Positions 18,249-28,991 of a stretch of 64,000 nucleotides of DNA are shown here, in pieces. Under the pieces are notes generated by a model. The model saw nothing but the letters and a program-made list of their open reading frames with translations, had not been told where the DNA came from and ran no database searches. The DNA comes from Streptomyces subrutilus (GTDB lineage: Bacteria > Actinomycetota > Actinomycetes > Streptomycetales > Streptomycetaceae), in the NCBI RefSeq assembly GCF_008704535.1, contig NZ_CP023701.1, positions 1,240,001 through 1,304,000 on the forward strand. The letters are read 5' to 3'. The position numbers and the translations under genes were made by a program. Within the stretch, counting starts at the first letter, position 1; each line of letters opens with the position of its first letter.

Positions 18249-18252
<4 letters not shown>
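17506..18252 (-). CDS. sdhB: Succinate dehydrogenase/fumarate reductase iron-sulfur subunit
   Basis: This 248-aa subunit passes electrons from the flavoprotein to quinone. [19 protein letters not shown] is the [2Fe-2S] loop; [19 protein letters not shown] and [14 protein letters not shown] carry the Cys sets of the 4Fe-4S and 3Fe-4S clusters. ATG 18252 overlaps the sdhA stop (ATGA). Last gene of sdhCAB. Confidence 0.95.
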
Positions 18253-20210
<1,958 letters not shown>

Positions 20211-20212
20211 GG

Positions 20213-20917
20213 TCAGCTCACCACTCCGGTCATGACGGCGACGGGGACGGACACGAAGCCCGCGAAGAGGACGAGGGCCAGCGCGTTGGCCAGGAACTTC
20301 AGCACACGGTCGCGTCGGGCACTGCCCGCGCCGAGGGTCTGGGCGGCGCTCCAGAAGCCGTGCCGGACGTGCAGGCCGAGGGCTGCCATGGCGACGATGT
20401 AGATCGTGTTGCCGTACCAGGTGGAGAAGGTGGCGAGGACGTTCTCGTAGGGATGGCCGGCCCAGGCACGCTCGTTGACGGTGAGGGTGGTGAGGTCGAG
20501 CAGGTGCCAGACGATGAACAGGGCGAGGATGATGCCGCCCCAGCGCATGGTGCGGGTGGCGTAGCTCGCGCGGCGGCGCTTGTGCGCGTACTTCACGGGG
20601 CGCGCCTTGATGTCGCGGCGACTGAGCTGGTAGGCGGAGACGGCATGGGCGACGACCGCGGCGAGCAGTACGACGCGCACGATCCACAGGGCCCACTCGT
20701 GGTGCAGGAAGGGCGAGCCGAGGGTGCGCAGCCAGTGGGCGTATCCGTTGAACTCGGCCGCCCCGAAGAAGATCTTGAGGTTGCCGAGCATGTGCACGAC
20801 CAGATAGCCGAGCATGATCAGGCCGGAGACGGCCATCACCGTTTTCTTGCCGACCGACGAGTCCCAGAGTGTGCGCGTGGTGGACGGCCGTCGGTCCGTC
20901 CGGGTTGCCAAAGCCAT
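20213..20917 (-). CDS. sdhC: Succinate dehydrogenase cytochrome b subunit (b558 type)
   Basis: This 234-aa integral membrane anchor has five predicted helices and haem-ligand candidate histidines ([55 protein letters not shown]). The single large anchor and the absence of sdhD mark the type-B, di-haem form (TIGR02046). First gene of sdhCAB; divergent from the LysR gene across a 95-bp operator region. A second, sdhCDAB set elsewhere is usual in Streptomyces. Confidence 0.92.
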   Translation of the reverse strand: MALATRTDRRPSTTRTLWDSSVGKKTVMAVSGLIMLGYLVVHMLGNLKIFFGAAEFNGYAHWLRTLGSPFLHHEWALWIVRVVLLAAVVAHAVSAYQLSRRDIKARPVKYAHKRRRASYATRTMRWGGIILALFIVWHLLDLTTLTVNERAWAGHPYENVLATFSTWYGNTIYIVAMAALGLHVRHGFWSAAQTLGAGSARRDRVLKFLANALALVLFAGFVSVPVAVMTGVVS

Positions 20918-20967
20918 GCCACCGACCGTAGGGACCTAGGTACCGAAAGGTCCAAGACATGATGGAG

Positions 20968-20994
20968 CTCATATCGATAGTCCTTCCCTATGAG
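20968..20994. promoter_or_regulatory. LysR-type operator between sdhC and lysR
   Basis: ATAG-N7-CTAT (20977-20991) is an exact T-N11-A LysR box. It lies inside a second inverted repeat CTCATA-N15-TATGAG (20968-20994). Both sit in the short divergent region, 19-45 bp before the regulator's ATG. Confidence 0.55.
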
Positions 20995-21012
20995 TGGGCG
21001 TAACCTGGGCTG

Positions 21013-21888
21013 ATGCAGTTCCAGCAGCTCTTGTACTTCGTGGCCGTCGCCGAGACCCGGCACTTCACCCGGGCCGCGGAGCGGGTACACGTGGCCCAGC
21101 CCTCCCTCTCCCAGCAGATCAAGGCGTTGGAGCGCGAGCTGGGTGCGGAGCTCTTCAGCCGGGCCCGGGGCAACATCGCGCTCACCGACGCGGGCGAGGC
21201 GCTGCTGCCGCTGGCGCGACGGATCCTGGCCGACGCGGACACGGCACGCCAGGAGGTGCAGGAGCTGGCGCAGCTGCGGCGGGGCCGGGTCCGGCTGGGA
21301 GCCACCCCCAGCATGTGCACGGGCCTGCTGCCGGACGTGCTGCGCGCCTTCCATGCCGCACATCCGGGTATCGAGCTGCTCATCGAGGAGAGCGGCTCCC
21401 TCGACCTCGTACGGGAACTGGCCCGCGGGGCGCTGGACCTGGCCCTGATCGTGCTGCCCCTGCCGCCGTCGGCTCCGGCGCTGACCACGGTGGAGTTGTT
21501 GACGGAGGACCTGGTGGTGGTGTCCTCCGCCGAGCTGCCGGCGCCCGGCGAGGGCGGCGAGCTGACGGTCTCCGCACTGCGCGACGAGCCGATGGTGATG
21601 TTCCGGCACGGCTACGACCTGCGGGAACTCACGGTGGCGGCCTGCCGTGCGGAGGGCTTCGAGCCGGCGTTCACCGTGGAGGGCGGAGAGATGGACGCGG
21701 TACTCGGCTTCGTCCGCGCCGGGCTGGGCGTCGCGGTGGTCCCGGCGATGGTGGGCCACGGGCGCCCTGGCCTGCGGACGACCCCCCTGGCCGGCTCCCC
21801 GCTGCGCCGCACGATCGCGCTGGCGCACCGGACGGACGTGGCTCCCCCGCGCGCGGCCCGCGAGCTGAAGCGCATTCTGGTCGGCTGA
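21013..21888 (+). CDS. LysR-family transcriptional regulator
   Basis: The 291-aa regulator has an N-terminal winged HTH (FQQLLYFVAVAETRHFTRAA, then ERVHVAQPSLSQQIKALERE) and a periplasmic-binding-like effector domain from about residue 90. It is transcribed away from sdhCAB, and the typical LysR box between them suggests control of that operon and of itself. The effector is unknown; a dicarboxylate would be plausible. Confidence 0.92.
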   Translation: MQFQQLLYFVAVAETRHFTRAAERVHVAQPSLSQQIKALERELGAELFSRARGNIALTDAGEALLPLARRILADADTARQEVQELAQLRRGRVRLGATPSMCTGLLPDVLRAFHAAHPGIELLIEESGSLDLVRELARGALDLALIVLPLPPSAPALTTVELLTEDLVVVSSAELPAPGEGGELTVSALRDEPMVMFRHGYDLRELTVAACRAEGFEPAFTVEGGEMDAVLGFVRAGLGVAVVPAMVGHGRPGLRTTPLAGSPLRRTIALAHRTDVAPPRAARELKRILVG

Positions 21889-21902
21889 CCGGCCTGCGCG
21901 GC

Positions 21903-22547
21903 TCAGGTCGCGCGTATGGGCAGCGCCCCGTCGAGCCCTCCGGCCAGCATGCCGAAGGCCCGGTCCGCATCGGCCACGGCCGCGGGGTGGGCCTCGTCGG
22001 CACTCTGGCCGGCCTCGATCCGGCGCCAGTTCGTCCGGCCCAGCTCCTGGCGGGTGGCCACCAGGTGTCGGGAGGCCAGCCTGGCGGTGAGGGGCGGTAC
22101 GGATTCGGCCTCCAGCACGGCGGCGAGCAGCTCCACCTCGCGTGCGCCGTAGTGCGCGATGCGCGTCTGCAGGCCGGCGGTCGAGTAGAGCAGCCGCTGG
22201 AAGGCCAGCACGTCGGGATGGTCGCAGAGCCCGGTGATCGGATCCCTCTCACCGAGGGCGGCGACGAAGTGCTCGTGCACGGCGCCGACCGGTTTGCGCC
22301 CCGGCGAGCGGTCCCGGACGATGCGGGCGGCCTCGTCCTGGTGATCGGCGAACCGGTCCAGCACCAGGTCCTCCTTGCTCGGGAAGTACCGGAACAGCGT
22401 GGGCTTGGAGACTTCGGCGGCCGCGGCGACATCCGCCACCGACACGGCGTCGAAGCCACGTTCCAGGAAGAGTTCGAGCGCCGTGGCCGCCAGTTGGCGG
22501 CGCGTGCGCAGTTTCTTGTTCTCGCGCAGACCCGTCGTGTTGTCCAT
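21903..22547 (-). CDS. TetR-family regulator
   Basis: The 214-aa protein has an N-terminal TetR HTH: RRQLAATALELFLERGFDAV, then VADVAAAAEVSKPTLFRYFP with SKEDLV. The C-terminal two thirds is a ligand-binding helical domain. It is divergent from the FAD monooxygenase with a 107-bp gap holding an imperfect palindrome, the usual layout of a local repressor and its target. Confidence 0.92.
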   Translation of the reverse strand: MDNTTGLRENKKLRTRRQLAATALELFLERGFDAVSVADVAAAAEVSKPTLFRYFPSKEDLVLDRFADHQDEAARIVRDRSPGRKPVGAVHEHFVAALGERDPITGLCDHPDVLAFQRLLYSTAGLQTRIAHYGAREVELLAAVLEAESVPPLTARLASRHLVATRQELGRTNWRRIEAGQSADEAHPAAVADADRAFGMLAGGLDGALPIRAT

Positions 22548-22572
22548 GCGTCCACCGTACCACAGATTTATG

Positions 22573-22596
22573 ACTCGGTAAGTTTTTTAACCGGGT
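22573..22596. promoter_or_regulatory. Candidate TetR operator
   Basis: Arms ACTCGGTAA and TTAACCGGGT form an imperfect inverted repeat in an AT-richer patch of the divergent region, about 60 bp before the monooxygenase start. Confidence 0.4.
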
Positions 22597-22654
22597 TGCT
22601 TTTCGTCGTCCGAACCGCTTTCCTTGAACCACGAACGCGACGAGGAGGCCTTCC

Positions 22655-23722
22655 ATGACCGACGTACTGATCGCGGGCTCCGGCCCCACCGGCCTGACCC
22701 TGGCCTGCGACCTGGCCCTCCGGGGGCTCGCGGTGCGGGTCGTCGAGCAGCGCTCCGCTCCCCACCGCGCATCCAGGGGCAAGGGCCTCACCGGGCCCAG
22801 CCTGGAGGTCTTCACCCGCCTGGGGGCCGTGGAGAAGATGTCCGCCACCGGCCGCCGGGGCGTGGTGCTGCGCAAGTACTTCGACCGCGTCCACGTCCGG
22901 GACACCCCGACCGACGACGGGCTCCTGATCGGGCAGTGGCAGGTCGAGGAGGCCCTGCGCGAGCGGCTCGCGGCCCTCGGTGTCGAGGTCGAGTACGGAG
23001 CCGGGGTCACCGCGATCACCCAGGGCCCGGCGGGCGTCACGGCCCGGCTGGCGGACGGCCGCGCGGTGTCCGCGCGCTACGCCGCCGGCTGCGACGGCGG
23101 CCGCAGCGCGGTCCGCCGCCTCCTCGGCATCCCCTTCGAGGGGCATACGGAGGAGCGGGACACGATGGTCCTGGGGGACGTGGCGGCGCCGGGGCTGAGC
23201 CGGGACTTCTGGCACCAGTGGTTCAGCTCGGACGGCACCGGCCTGATGCTCTGTCCGATGCCGGGCACGGACACCTTCCAGCTCCAGGCCGCCCCCGAGC
23301 TGGACGGCCACGGCGAGCCGATGCCCGCCTCGTTGGAAGGGTTCCAGCGGCTCTTCGACCGGCACGCCGCACTGCCGGGCATCCGGCTGGCGGAGGCGGG
23401 ATGGACGGCGTCCTGGCGCTCCGGCGCCCGGATGGCGGCCCGGCTGAGGGAGGGCCGCGTCCTGCTCGCCGGAGACGCCGCGCACGTCCACCCCATAGCC
23501 GGCGGACTCGGGCTGAACACCGGCGTCCAGGACGCCGTCGCCCTCGGACGGGCCGTGGCCGCCGCCCTCTCCGGGCCGGACGGGCAGCACGCCCTCGACG
23601 GTTACGAGGCGCAGCGGCTCACTGCGGCCGCCGAGCTCCTGAGCGACACCGCGCAGCGCATGCGGCAGGTCATGGCGGCCGTCCGCGAGCCGGGGCGCGG
23701 CACGGAAGCGGGCCTGCGATGA
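22655..23722 (+). CDS. FAD-dependent aromatic monooxygenase, short form
   Basis: The 355-aa PF01494-type flavoprotein has VLIAGSGPTGLTLACDLALR (FAD loop), GPSLEVFTRLG, the CDGGRSAVRRLLGIPFEG DG-type motif and LLAGDAAHVHPIAGGLGLN (GD motif). It is related to PgaE/RdmE and rifampicin monooxygenase but ends after the GD-motif helix, lacking the 100-150-residue thioredoxin-like tail. GAGGAGG (near 22642) precedes ATG 22655. Probably a detoxifying hydroxylase induced by the TetR ligand. Confidence 0.88.
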   Translation: MTDVLIAGSGPTGLTLACDLALRGLAVRVVEQRSAPHRASRGKGLTGPSLEVFTRLGAVEKMSATGRRGVVLRKYFDRVHVRDTPTDDGLLIGQWQVEEALRERLAALGVEVEYGAGVTAITQGPAGVTARLADGRAVSARYAAGCDGGRSAVRRLLGIPFEGHTEERDTMVLGDVAAPGLSRDFWHQWFSSDGTGLMLCPMPGTDTFQLQAAPELDGHGEPMPASLEGFQRLFDRHAALPGIRLAEAGWTASWRSGARMAARLREGRVLLAGDAAHVHPIAGGLGLNTGVQDAVALGRAVAAALSGPDGQHALDGYEAQRLTAAAELLSDTAQRMRQVMAAVREPGRGTEAGLR

Positions 23723-23881
23723 CCCCGACGATCACGCACGGCCCACCCCCGCGATCCGTCGGCGGCCGCACGGGCGGGGCCGCCCCCTTCCCCGTGCCGT
23801 CACCAGACCGAAGCCACGGGCACCCGAACGGACGGGGCGCGCAGCCGACGGTCCGGGCTGCGGACGCGGTGCGGGGCTGCG

Positions 23882-26137
23882 TCAGGAGGGAGCCGGCACG
23901 GCGTCCGACAGGCACAGGGTGTGGATGCGGTCGGGCGCGCCGGGGCGGGCGTAGTACCAGCCCTGGGCCGTGTCACAGCCCAATTCGCGCAACTGGGCAG
24001 CCTGGGCGCCCGTTTCCACGCCCTCGACCGTGACGGCCAGTTCGAGGCTGTGGGCCAGGGCCACGATGCCCTCCACGATCTTGACGTCGACCGGGTTGGC
24101 CGGGCTCTGCTGCATCCCCTGGGTGAACGAGCGGTCCAGCTTCAGGACGCTCACCGGGAGGCGGCGGAGGTTGGCCAGGTTGGAATAGCCCGTGCCGAAG
24201 TCGTCGAGGGCGATGTCCACGCCCAGCGCCGCGAGCCGGCGCAGCGGTTCCAGGAGTTCGTCGTCCGCCCCGATCAGGGCGGATTCGGTGACCTCCAGGC
24301 ACAGCGCCCCCGGCGCCAGGCCCGACTGCTCCAGAACCGCCACCGTGTCGGCGACCAGGCCGGGGTGGTGCAGCTGGGTCGGCGAGAGGTTGACGTTGAT
24401 GCGCAGGGCGGCGCCGCCCAGTTGGCTCTGCCAGTTGCGGGCCTGGCGCACGGACTCCTCCAGGACCCAGCGGCCGAGCGGCACGATCAGTCCGGTCCGC
24501 TCGGCGAGCGGGATGAAGCGGTCCGGTCCCAGCACCCCGTACTGGGGGTGCGACCAGCGCACCAGCGCCTCGGCCCCGTGCACGCTGCCGTCGTGCATGT
24601 GGACCAGCGGCTGGTACTCGATGAAGAACTCGCCGCGCTCCAGGGCGGCCGGCAGGGCGTTGGTCAGTCCGTGCCGGGTGATGGCGCGGGCGTCGGCCTC
24701 GGCGTCGGCGAACTCGAAGCGGTTGCCGCCGGCCGCCTTGGCCCGGTACATGGTGATGTCGGCGCTGCGCAGCACCTCCGCCGGGGTCCGTTCCCTGGCC
24801 CGGCCCTCCACGATGCCGATGCTGCCCCGGACCGTCAGCTCCCGCCCTTCCAGCCGGATCGGCGTGGACAGCGCGGACAGGATGCGGACCGCCAGTTCCG
24901 CCGCCTTCTCCTCGCTGTCGGATCCGGTGGTGAGGGCCACGAACTCGTCGCCGCCGAGCCGGGCGACGACCTCGCCGGGGCCGGTCGCGCAGCTCTGCAG
25001 CCGGTCGGCGACCTCCACCAGGAGCCGGTCCCCCGCCGAGTGGCCGAGACTGTCGTTGACCGCCTTGAACCCGTCCAGGTCCAGGTAGCAGAGGCCGAAG
25101 TGGGTTCCGCCGGCGCCGGCGAGGGCCTTCTCCAGCCGTTCGAAGAACAGCGTCCGGTTGGGCAGCCCGGTCAGGGCGTCATGGGTGGCCTCGTAGCGCA
25201 GGCGCAGGTTCAGCAGCCGCCGCTCGGTGGTGTCCTCCATCAGCGCCAGCTGGTACTGCGGCACCCCGTCGGTGTCGCGCAGCAGCGACACCGTCAGGTT
25301 GGTCCACAGGACGGTGCCGTCGTGGCGGTAGTAGGGCTTCTCCACGCGATAGCTCTCGCGTTCGCCGCGGACCAGTTCGCCGTACATCCGCCAGACGTGC
25401 GGGGTGTCGTCGGGGTGGCCCCACTCGCTGACCTTGCGGCCGCGCACGTGGCCTTCCAGGCCGCCGAACATCTGCAGCAGGGTGTCGTTGACCTCGAGGA
25501 TGTTCCCCTCCAGGTCGGCGATGCCGATCCCGACGGCCGCGCCCTCGAAGACCGCCCGGAAGCGCGCCTCGCTCGCGTGCAGAGCCTGCTGCGCGTCGAT
25601 GCGGGCGGTCAGTGCGGAGCGTGCGATGGCCTCCTGCTCCTTGAGCGTGCGCTCGCGCAGGGCCCTCGCGAAGCCCGCCGCGATGCCGTGCTGGAGGCGT
25701 GCGCAGCGCGACCGGTACTCCTCCGCGCCGTCCGCGCCGGATCCGCCGGCGGCCGAAGGGCCCTCGGGGCCGCAGTAGAGCACCAGGTAGGACTCGATCA
25801 CTCCGAGTGTGCCCGCCAGCGCCTCGGGGTCGGTGCAGTGGACCGCGACGAGTTCGGCCCCGACCCGCTGGGCGACGCCGGCGTCGAAGGGCCGGGCGTG
25901 CAGGGCTTCGGCGAGGGTGCGGGTGAGCGGGAGGAGGTGGCGTTCGAACTCGGGGCGGGTGAGCGAGGTCGCCGTGACCGGGAAGATCGCCCGGCCCCAG
26001 ATGGTCGCGAACCGGGCGATCCGGTCCTCCGAACCCCCCTGCGGTGCTGCGGTGGAGGTGCCGGGAGCCGCCGGGGCCCCGCCCGCGGGTGCCGCTGCCG
26101 CGGCCGGCCCGCCCGCCGTCTGTGCCGGGACTCTCAC
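23882..26137 (-). CDS. rmdA: PAS-GGDEF-EAL c-di-GMP enzyme, RmdA orthologue
   Basis: The 751-aa cytosolic protein has a helical N-terminal region, a PAS/PAC segment (about 190-310, FEGAAVGIGIADLEGNILEV), a GGDEF domain with intact RLGGDEFVAL (about 405) and an EAL domain with GAEALVRW, then DDFGTGYSNLANLRRLPV. Both active sites look competent, so it can both make and hydrolyse c-di-GMP. Domain order and neighbourhood match RmdA (SCO0928), which affects Streptomyces development. GTG 26137 overlaps the methyltransferase stop by 4 bp. Confidence 0.85.
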   Translation of the reverse strand: MRVPAQTAGGPAAAAAPAGGAPAAPGTSTAAPQGGSEDRIARFATIWGRAIFPVTATSLTRPEFERHLLPLTRTLAEALHARPFDAGVAQRVGAELVAVHCTDPEALAGTLGVIESYLVLYCGPEGPSAAGGSGADGAEEYRSRCARLQHGIAAGFARALRERTLKEQEAIARSALTARIDAQQALHASEARFRAVFEGAAVGIGIADLEGNILEVNDTLLQMFGGLEGHVRGRKVSEWGHPDDTPHVWRMYGELVRGERESYRVEKPYYRHDGTVLWTNLTVSLLRDTDGVPQYQLALMEDTTERRLLNLRLRYEATHDALTGLPNRTLFFERLEKALAGAGGTHFGLCYLDLDGFKAVNDSLGHSAGDRLLVEVADRLQSCATGPGEVVARLGGDEFVALTTGSDSEEKAAELAVRILSALSTPIRLEGRELTVRGSIGIVEGRARERTPAEVLRSADITMYRAKAAGGNRFEFADAEADARAITRHGLTNALPAALERGEFFIEYQPLVHMHDGSVHGAEALVRWSHPQYGVLGPDRFIPLAERTGLIVPLGRWVLEESVRQARNWQSQLGGAALRINVNLSPTQLHHPGLVADTVAVLEQSGLAPGALCLEVTESALIGADDELLEPLRRLAALGVDIALDDFGTGYSNLANLRRLPVSVLKLDRSFTQGMQQSPANPVDVKIVEGIVALAHSLELAVTVEGVETGAQAAQLRELGCDTAQGWYYARPGAPDRIHTLCLSDAVPAPS

Positions 26138-26958
26138 GCCTTGCGTCCCACTCCGGCGAAGCCCGAGAAGGCGTACGGGTCCTCCTCGGCCTCGCTCCCC
26201 CGGGCGGTGCGCTCCGGCCGCCAGTCGGGCATCGAGACCAGACCGGGCTCCAGCAGGTCGAAGCCGGTGAAGAAGCGTTCGATCTGCGGCCCGCTGCGCA
26301 TGACGAGGGGGCTGCGGATGTCCCGGTAGACGCCCACGGTCCCGCCGGCCACCTCCTCCGTGAGCGGGATGCCTTCGTAGGAGGCGTGCGTGAGGATCAG
26401 CAGGCTGCCCGCGGGCAGCGCGTCGCGCAGTTCGGCGACGGCGGCATAGGGCTGGTCCTCCTCCTCCAGGAAGTGCAGGACCGCCACGAGCAGGAGCGCC
26501 ACGGGACGGTCGAGGTCGAGCAGCCGGCCGACCTCGGGGGCGGCCAGGATGTCCTTCGGCTTGCGCAGGTCGGCGGCGGCGACGCCGGCGCGGTCGTTCC
26601 CGGCGAGGACGGCCTGGCTGTGCGCCACGGCCACCGGGTCGTGGTCGACGTACACCACGCGGGACCCGGGGTCGGCGGCCTGGGCGATCTCGTGGACATT
26701 GCCGAAGGTGGGGATGCCGGAACCGATGTCGAGGAACTGGGTGATGCCCTGGTCGACGGCGTGGCGCACGGCCCTGCGCATGAATGCCCGGTTGGCCTGC
26801 ATGATCTTGGGCAGGCCCGGCATGAATTCCATGGCCCGGCGGGCCGCCTGGCGGTCGACCTCGAAATTGTGCGAGCCGCCCAGGTAGTAATCGTAGATGC
26901 GGGACACGCTCGGCACCGATATGTCGATGCCCGGCGGGGCCCAGGCGGGGCGCTCCAT
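26134..26958 (-). CDS. DUF574 SAM-dependent methyltransferase
   Basis: The 274-aa protein starts at ATG 26958 behind GGAGA; the frame is open to 27090 but that extension is atypical. It is an actinobacteria-specific PF04672 methyltransferase: PSVSRIYDYYLGGSHNFEVD, FLDIGSGIPTFGNVHEIA (SAM loop), VVYVDHDPVAVAHSQAVLA. Streptomyces have many paralogues, some paired with bld or whi regulators; substrates are unknown. The 4-bp overlap with rmdA implies shared expression with a c-di-GMP enzyme. Confidence 0.85.
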   Translation of the reverse strand: MERPAWAPPGIDISVPSVSRIYDYYLGGSHNFEVDRQAARRAMEFMPGLPKIMQANRAFMRRAVRHAVDQGITQFLDIGSGIPTFGNVHEIAQAADPGSRVVYVDHDPVAVAHSQAVLAGNDRAGVAAADLRKPKDILAAPEVGRLLDLDRPVALLLVAVLHFLEEEDQPYAAVAELRDALPAGSLLILTHASYEGIPLTEEVAGGTVGVYRDIRSPLVMRSGPQIERFFTGFDLLEPGLVSMPDWRPERTARGSEAEEDPYAFSGFAGVGRKA

Positions 26959-27285
26959 CGAGGTCTCCAAGCCTTGTTCCTGCGGTGGTCGGTCCGGAGT
27001 CGGACTCCTGTCCGAGCCGAATCTACTGATCATTGCCCAACAGAGCGAGCAAAAGCGGAAATTGACGATCCGTTCTTCGTCACACACCAAAGGCCTGCGG
27101 CGGGCCCCTCGGGGGCATTGACCGATACCGACAAATCCCTTTTGGGAATTGATCAGCGGTCGATCGGACCGGCTACCCGATCAGCCCGAAGCTGGCTCAA
27201 ACCTCGCCGGTCAAGACACCACCCGTTCAGGCGAATCATCGCCGAGCGCCTCCTGCGCGGGCGCGCGCGGGCCCATGCTCCCCGG
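26959..27285. other. Intergenic region between DUF574 gene and proline-rich gene
   Basis: This 327-bp divergent region is less GC-rich than its surroundings. It contains the exact palindrome GGAGTC-G-GACTCC at 26996-27008, 38 bp upstream of the methyltransferase start, which may be an operator or a 5' leader hairpin. No gene or RNA element was recognised; promoters for both flanking genes must lie here but none is clear. Confidence 0.6.
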
Positions 27286-27984
27286 GTGAACAGAGCCTGT
27301 GCCCGGCGCCTGCTGGCGGTCCCGGTCCTGCTGTGGGCGGCCCTGGCCGTCACACCGGCCGTGGCTGATAGCAGCGCCTCCGTGACGATCGAATCCGGTG
27401 ACGGCACGCACGTGGCCACCGTGGTCGCGGCGGTCCTCGGCGGCGGCGACGGCAGCGGCCGGGGTGGCGGACATCACGGATGCCACCACGACCCGGACCA
27501 CGGCAGGGACCGGCACGGCGGGCACCACTGCCCGCCCCCGCCACCCCCGCCGTGCCCTCCCAAGCCGCCGAAGCCGACGCCCACCCCCACGCCGACCCCC
27601 ACGCCCTCGCCGACTCCCACGCCGACCCCGCCGCCCAAGCCCACACCGCCCCCGAGCCCGACACCGCCGCCGCCTCCCCCGCCGCCCAAGCCGGCTCCGA
27701 AGCCGGTGCCCAAGCCGGTGCCGCCACCGCCCGCGCCGCCCGAACCGGCGCCCGCACCTCCCCCGGTCCGCAAGGCCCCCGCTCCCGCTCCCGCGCCCCC
27801 GACGCCGGCCCCGGCCCCAACCCCGCCGGCCCCCGTGGTGACGCCGCCGCTCAAGCCGGTGGCCCGTCCCAGCTACCACGCCCCGTCCCGTAAACCGGCG
27901 GAGCACCACGTCTCGCCGGTGACCTTCACCCTCATGACGGCCGCTCCCGCCGTGCTCGCGATCGTCGCGCTGCGCCCCCGGTAG
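27286..27984 (+). CDS. Secreted His-rich and proline-rich repeat protein with C-terminal membrane anchor
   Basis: The 232-aa protein starts at GTG 27286. It has a Sec signal (ARRLLAVPVLLWAALAVTPA, cleavage near AVADSS), a short His/Gly block (GGGHHGCHHDPDHGRDRHGG, then HHC), about 120 residues of Pro repeats (PTPTP, PPPKP, PAPAP) and a C-terminal hydrophobic segment ending in Arg. The His/Cys cluster could bind Zn, Cu or Ni; the Pro rod could span the cell wall. It is followed 34 bp later by the DUF4239 gene. No known function. Confidence 0.7.
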   Translation: MNRACARRLLAVPVLLWAALAVTPAVADSSASVTIESGDGTHVATVVAAVLGGGDGSGRGGGHHGCHHDPDHGRDRHGGHHCPPPPPPPCPPKPPKPTPTPTPTPTPSPTPTPTPPPKPTPPPSPTPPPPPPPPKPAPKPVPKPVPPPPAPPEPAPAPPPVRKAPAPAPAPPTPAPAPTPPAPVVTPPLKPVARPSYHAPSRKPAEHHVSPVTFTLMTAAPAVLAIVALRPR

Positions 27985-28018
27985 CCCGCCCGTCCCCCGC
28001 AACCGATTGGGAGTCATC

Positions 28019-28789
28019 TTGTCGGAATGGCTCGTCCTGTCCCTGGCGATGGCCGCGGCCTGCGCCGTGGTGCTGTCCATCGCCTTCTTCAACAGCCGCA
28101 GAATCCGCGACGACGACGATCCGAGCGAAACTCCGGACGTCATCGAGTACATGACGATGATGATCGGAGTGATCTACGCGATCGTGCTGGGCCTGGCGAT
28201 CGCCGGTGTCTGGGAGGGCCGCGGCGCCGCCCAGGAGTACGTCCGCCAGGAGGCGCAGGCGCTGCACGAGATCAACGTCCGCTCCGAGGTCTACCCGGCC
28301 GACGTGCGCACGAGGATCCGGTCCGACGTGGACGCGTACGTGACGTACGTGGTCGACACGGAATGGAAGGAGATGGCCGACCACGGCAACCTCACCGCGC
28401 GCGGCGGCGAACTGCTGGAGCGCATCCGCCGGGACGTCACCGACTACGAACCGCGGACCGACCACGAGGGGCAGGCGTACCAGCCGCTGGTGGACCAGGT
28501 CGCGGCCGTGGACGACGCCCGCAGCTCACGCGGTGACAGCGCCGGGGCCACCATGCCGGGGGTGGTGTGGTTCGGGCTGATCGCCGGGGCCCTGGTGACG
28601 GTGGGTCTGATCTTCACCCTGCAGATCCGGCGGTCCTTCCGGGAGATGCTGCTGGCCGGGCTGTTCAGCGCGCTCATCGCGTTCCTGCTGTTCCTCATCT
28701 GGGACTTCGACGCGCCCTTCGGCCGGGGCATCTCCGCCACGGCCGAACCGTTCCTCAACCAGTTCCCGCACCTGGGCCTCGGCGACTGA
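28019..28789 (+). CDS. DUF4239 membrane protein
   Basis: The 256-aa protein has four predicted membrane helices: one at the N-terminus, one at about 45-65 (MMIGVIYAIVLGLAIAGVW) and two near the end (VVWFGLIAGALVTVGLIF, AGLFSALIAFLLFLIWDF). They flank a helical extracytoplasmic domain. The pattern is that of DUF4239 (bestrophin-like) proteins of unknown role. The start is likely TTG 28019 with GGGAG 5 bp upstream; an earlier TTG overlaps that ribosome site. Confidence 0.78.
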   Translation: MSEWLVLSLAMAAACAVVLSIAFFNSRRIRDDDDPSETPDVIEYMTMMIGVIYAIVLGLAIAGVWEGRGAAQEYVRQEAQALHEINVRSEVYPADVRTRIRSDVDAYVTYVVDTEWKEMADHGNLTARGGELLERIRRDVTDYEPRTDHEGQAYQPLVDQVAAVDDARSSRGDSAGATMPGVVWFGLIAGALVTVGLIFTLQIRRSFREMLLAGLFSALIAFLLFLIWDFDAPFGRGISATAEPFLNQFPHLGLGD

Positions 28790-28821
28790 GGCGAACGGAC
28801 TGAGGCGGGCGGTGACCCGCA

Positions 28822-28850
28822 AACCGGGGACGGGGCTCCCGTCCCCGGTT
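28822..28850. terminator. Hairpin terminator
   Basis: A perfect 13-bp stem (AACCGGGGACGGG / CCCGTCCCCGGTT) with a GCT loop lies 33 bp after the DUF4239 gene. Confidence 0.7.
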
Positions 28851-28991
28851 CGGCCCAACGCCGTGCCCCATTCGCCCGCTCCTGATCGCGGGCCGCGCCG
28901 CCCGCGCCTAGCGTGGCGGACATCGAGGCGCACGACCCCCCACGTGCGGAAACCGTTCCGCGCCTGCTCCTCGGGGACCGGGAGATCACCC

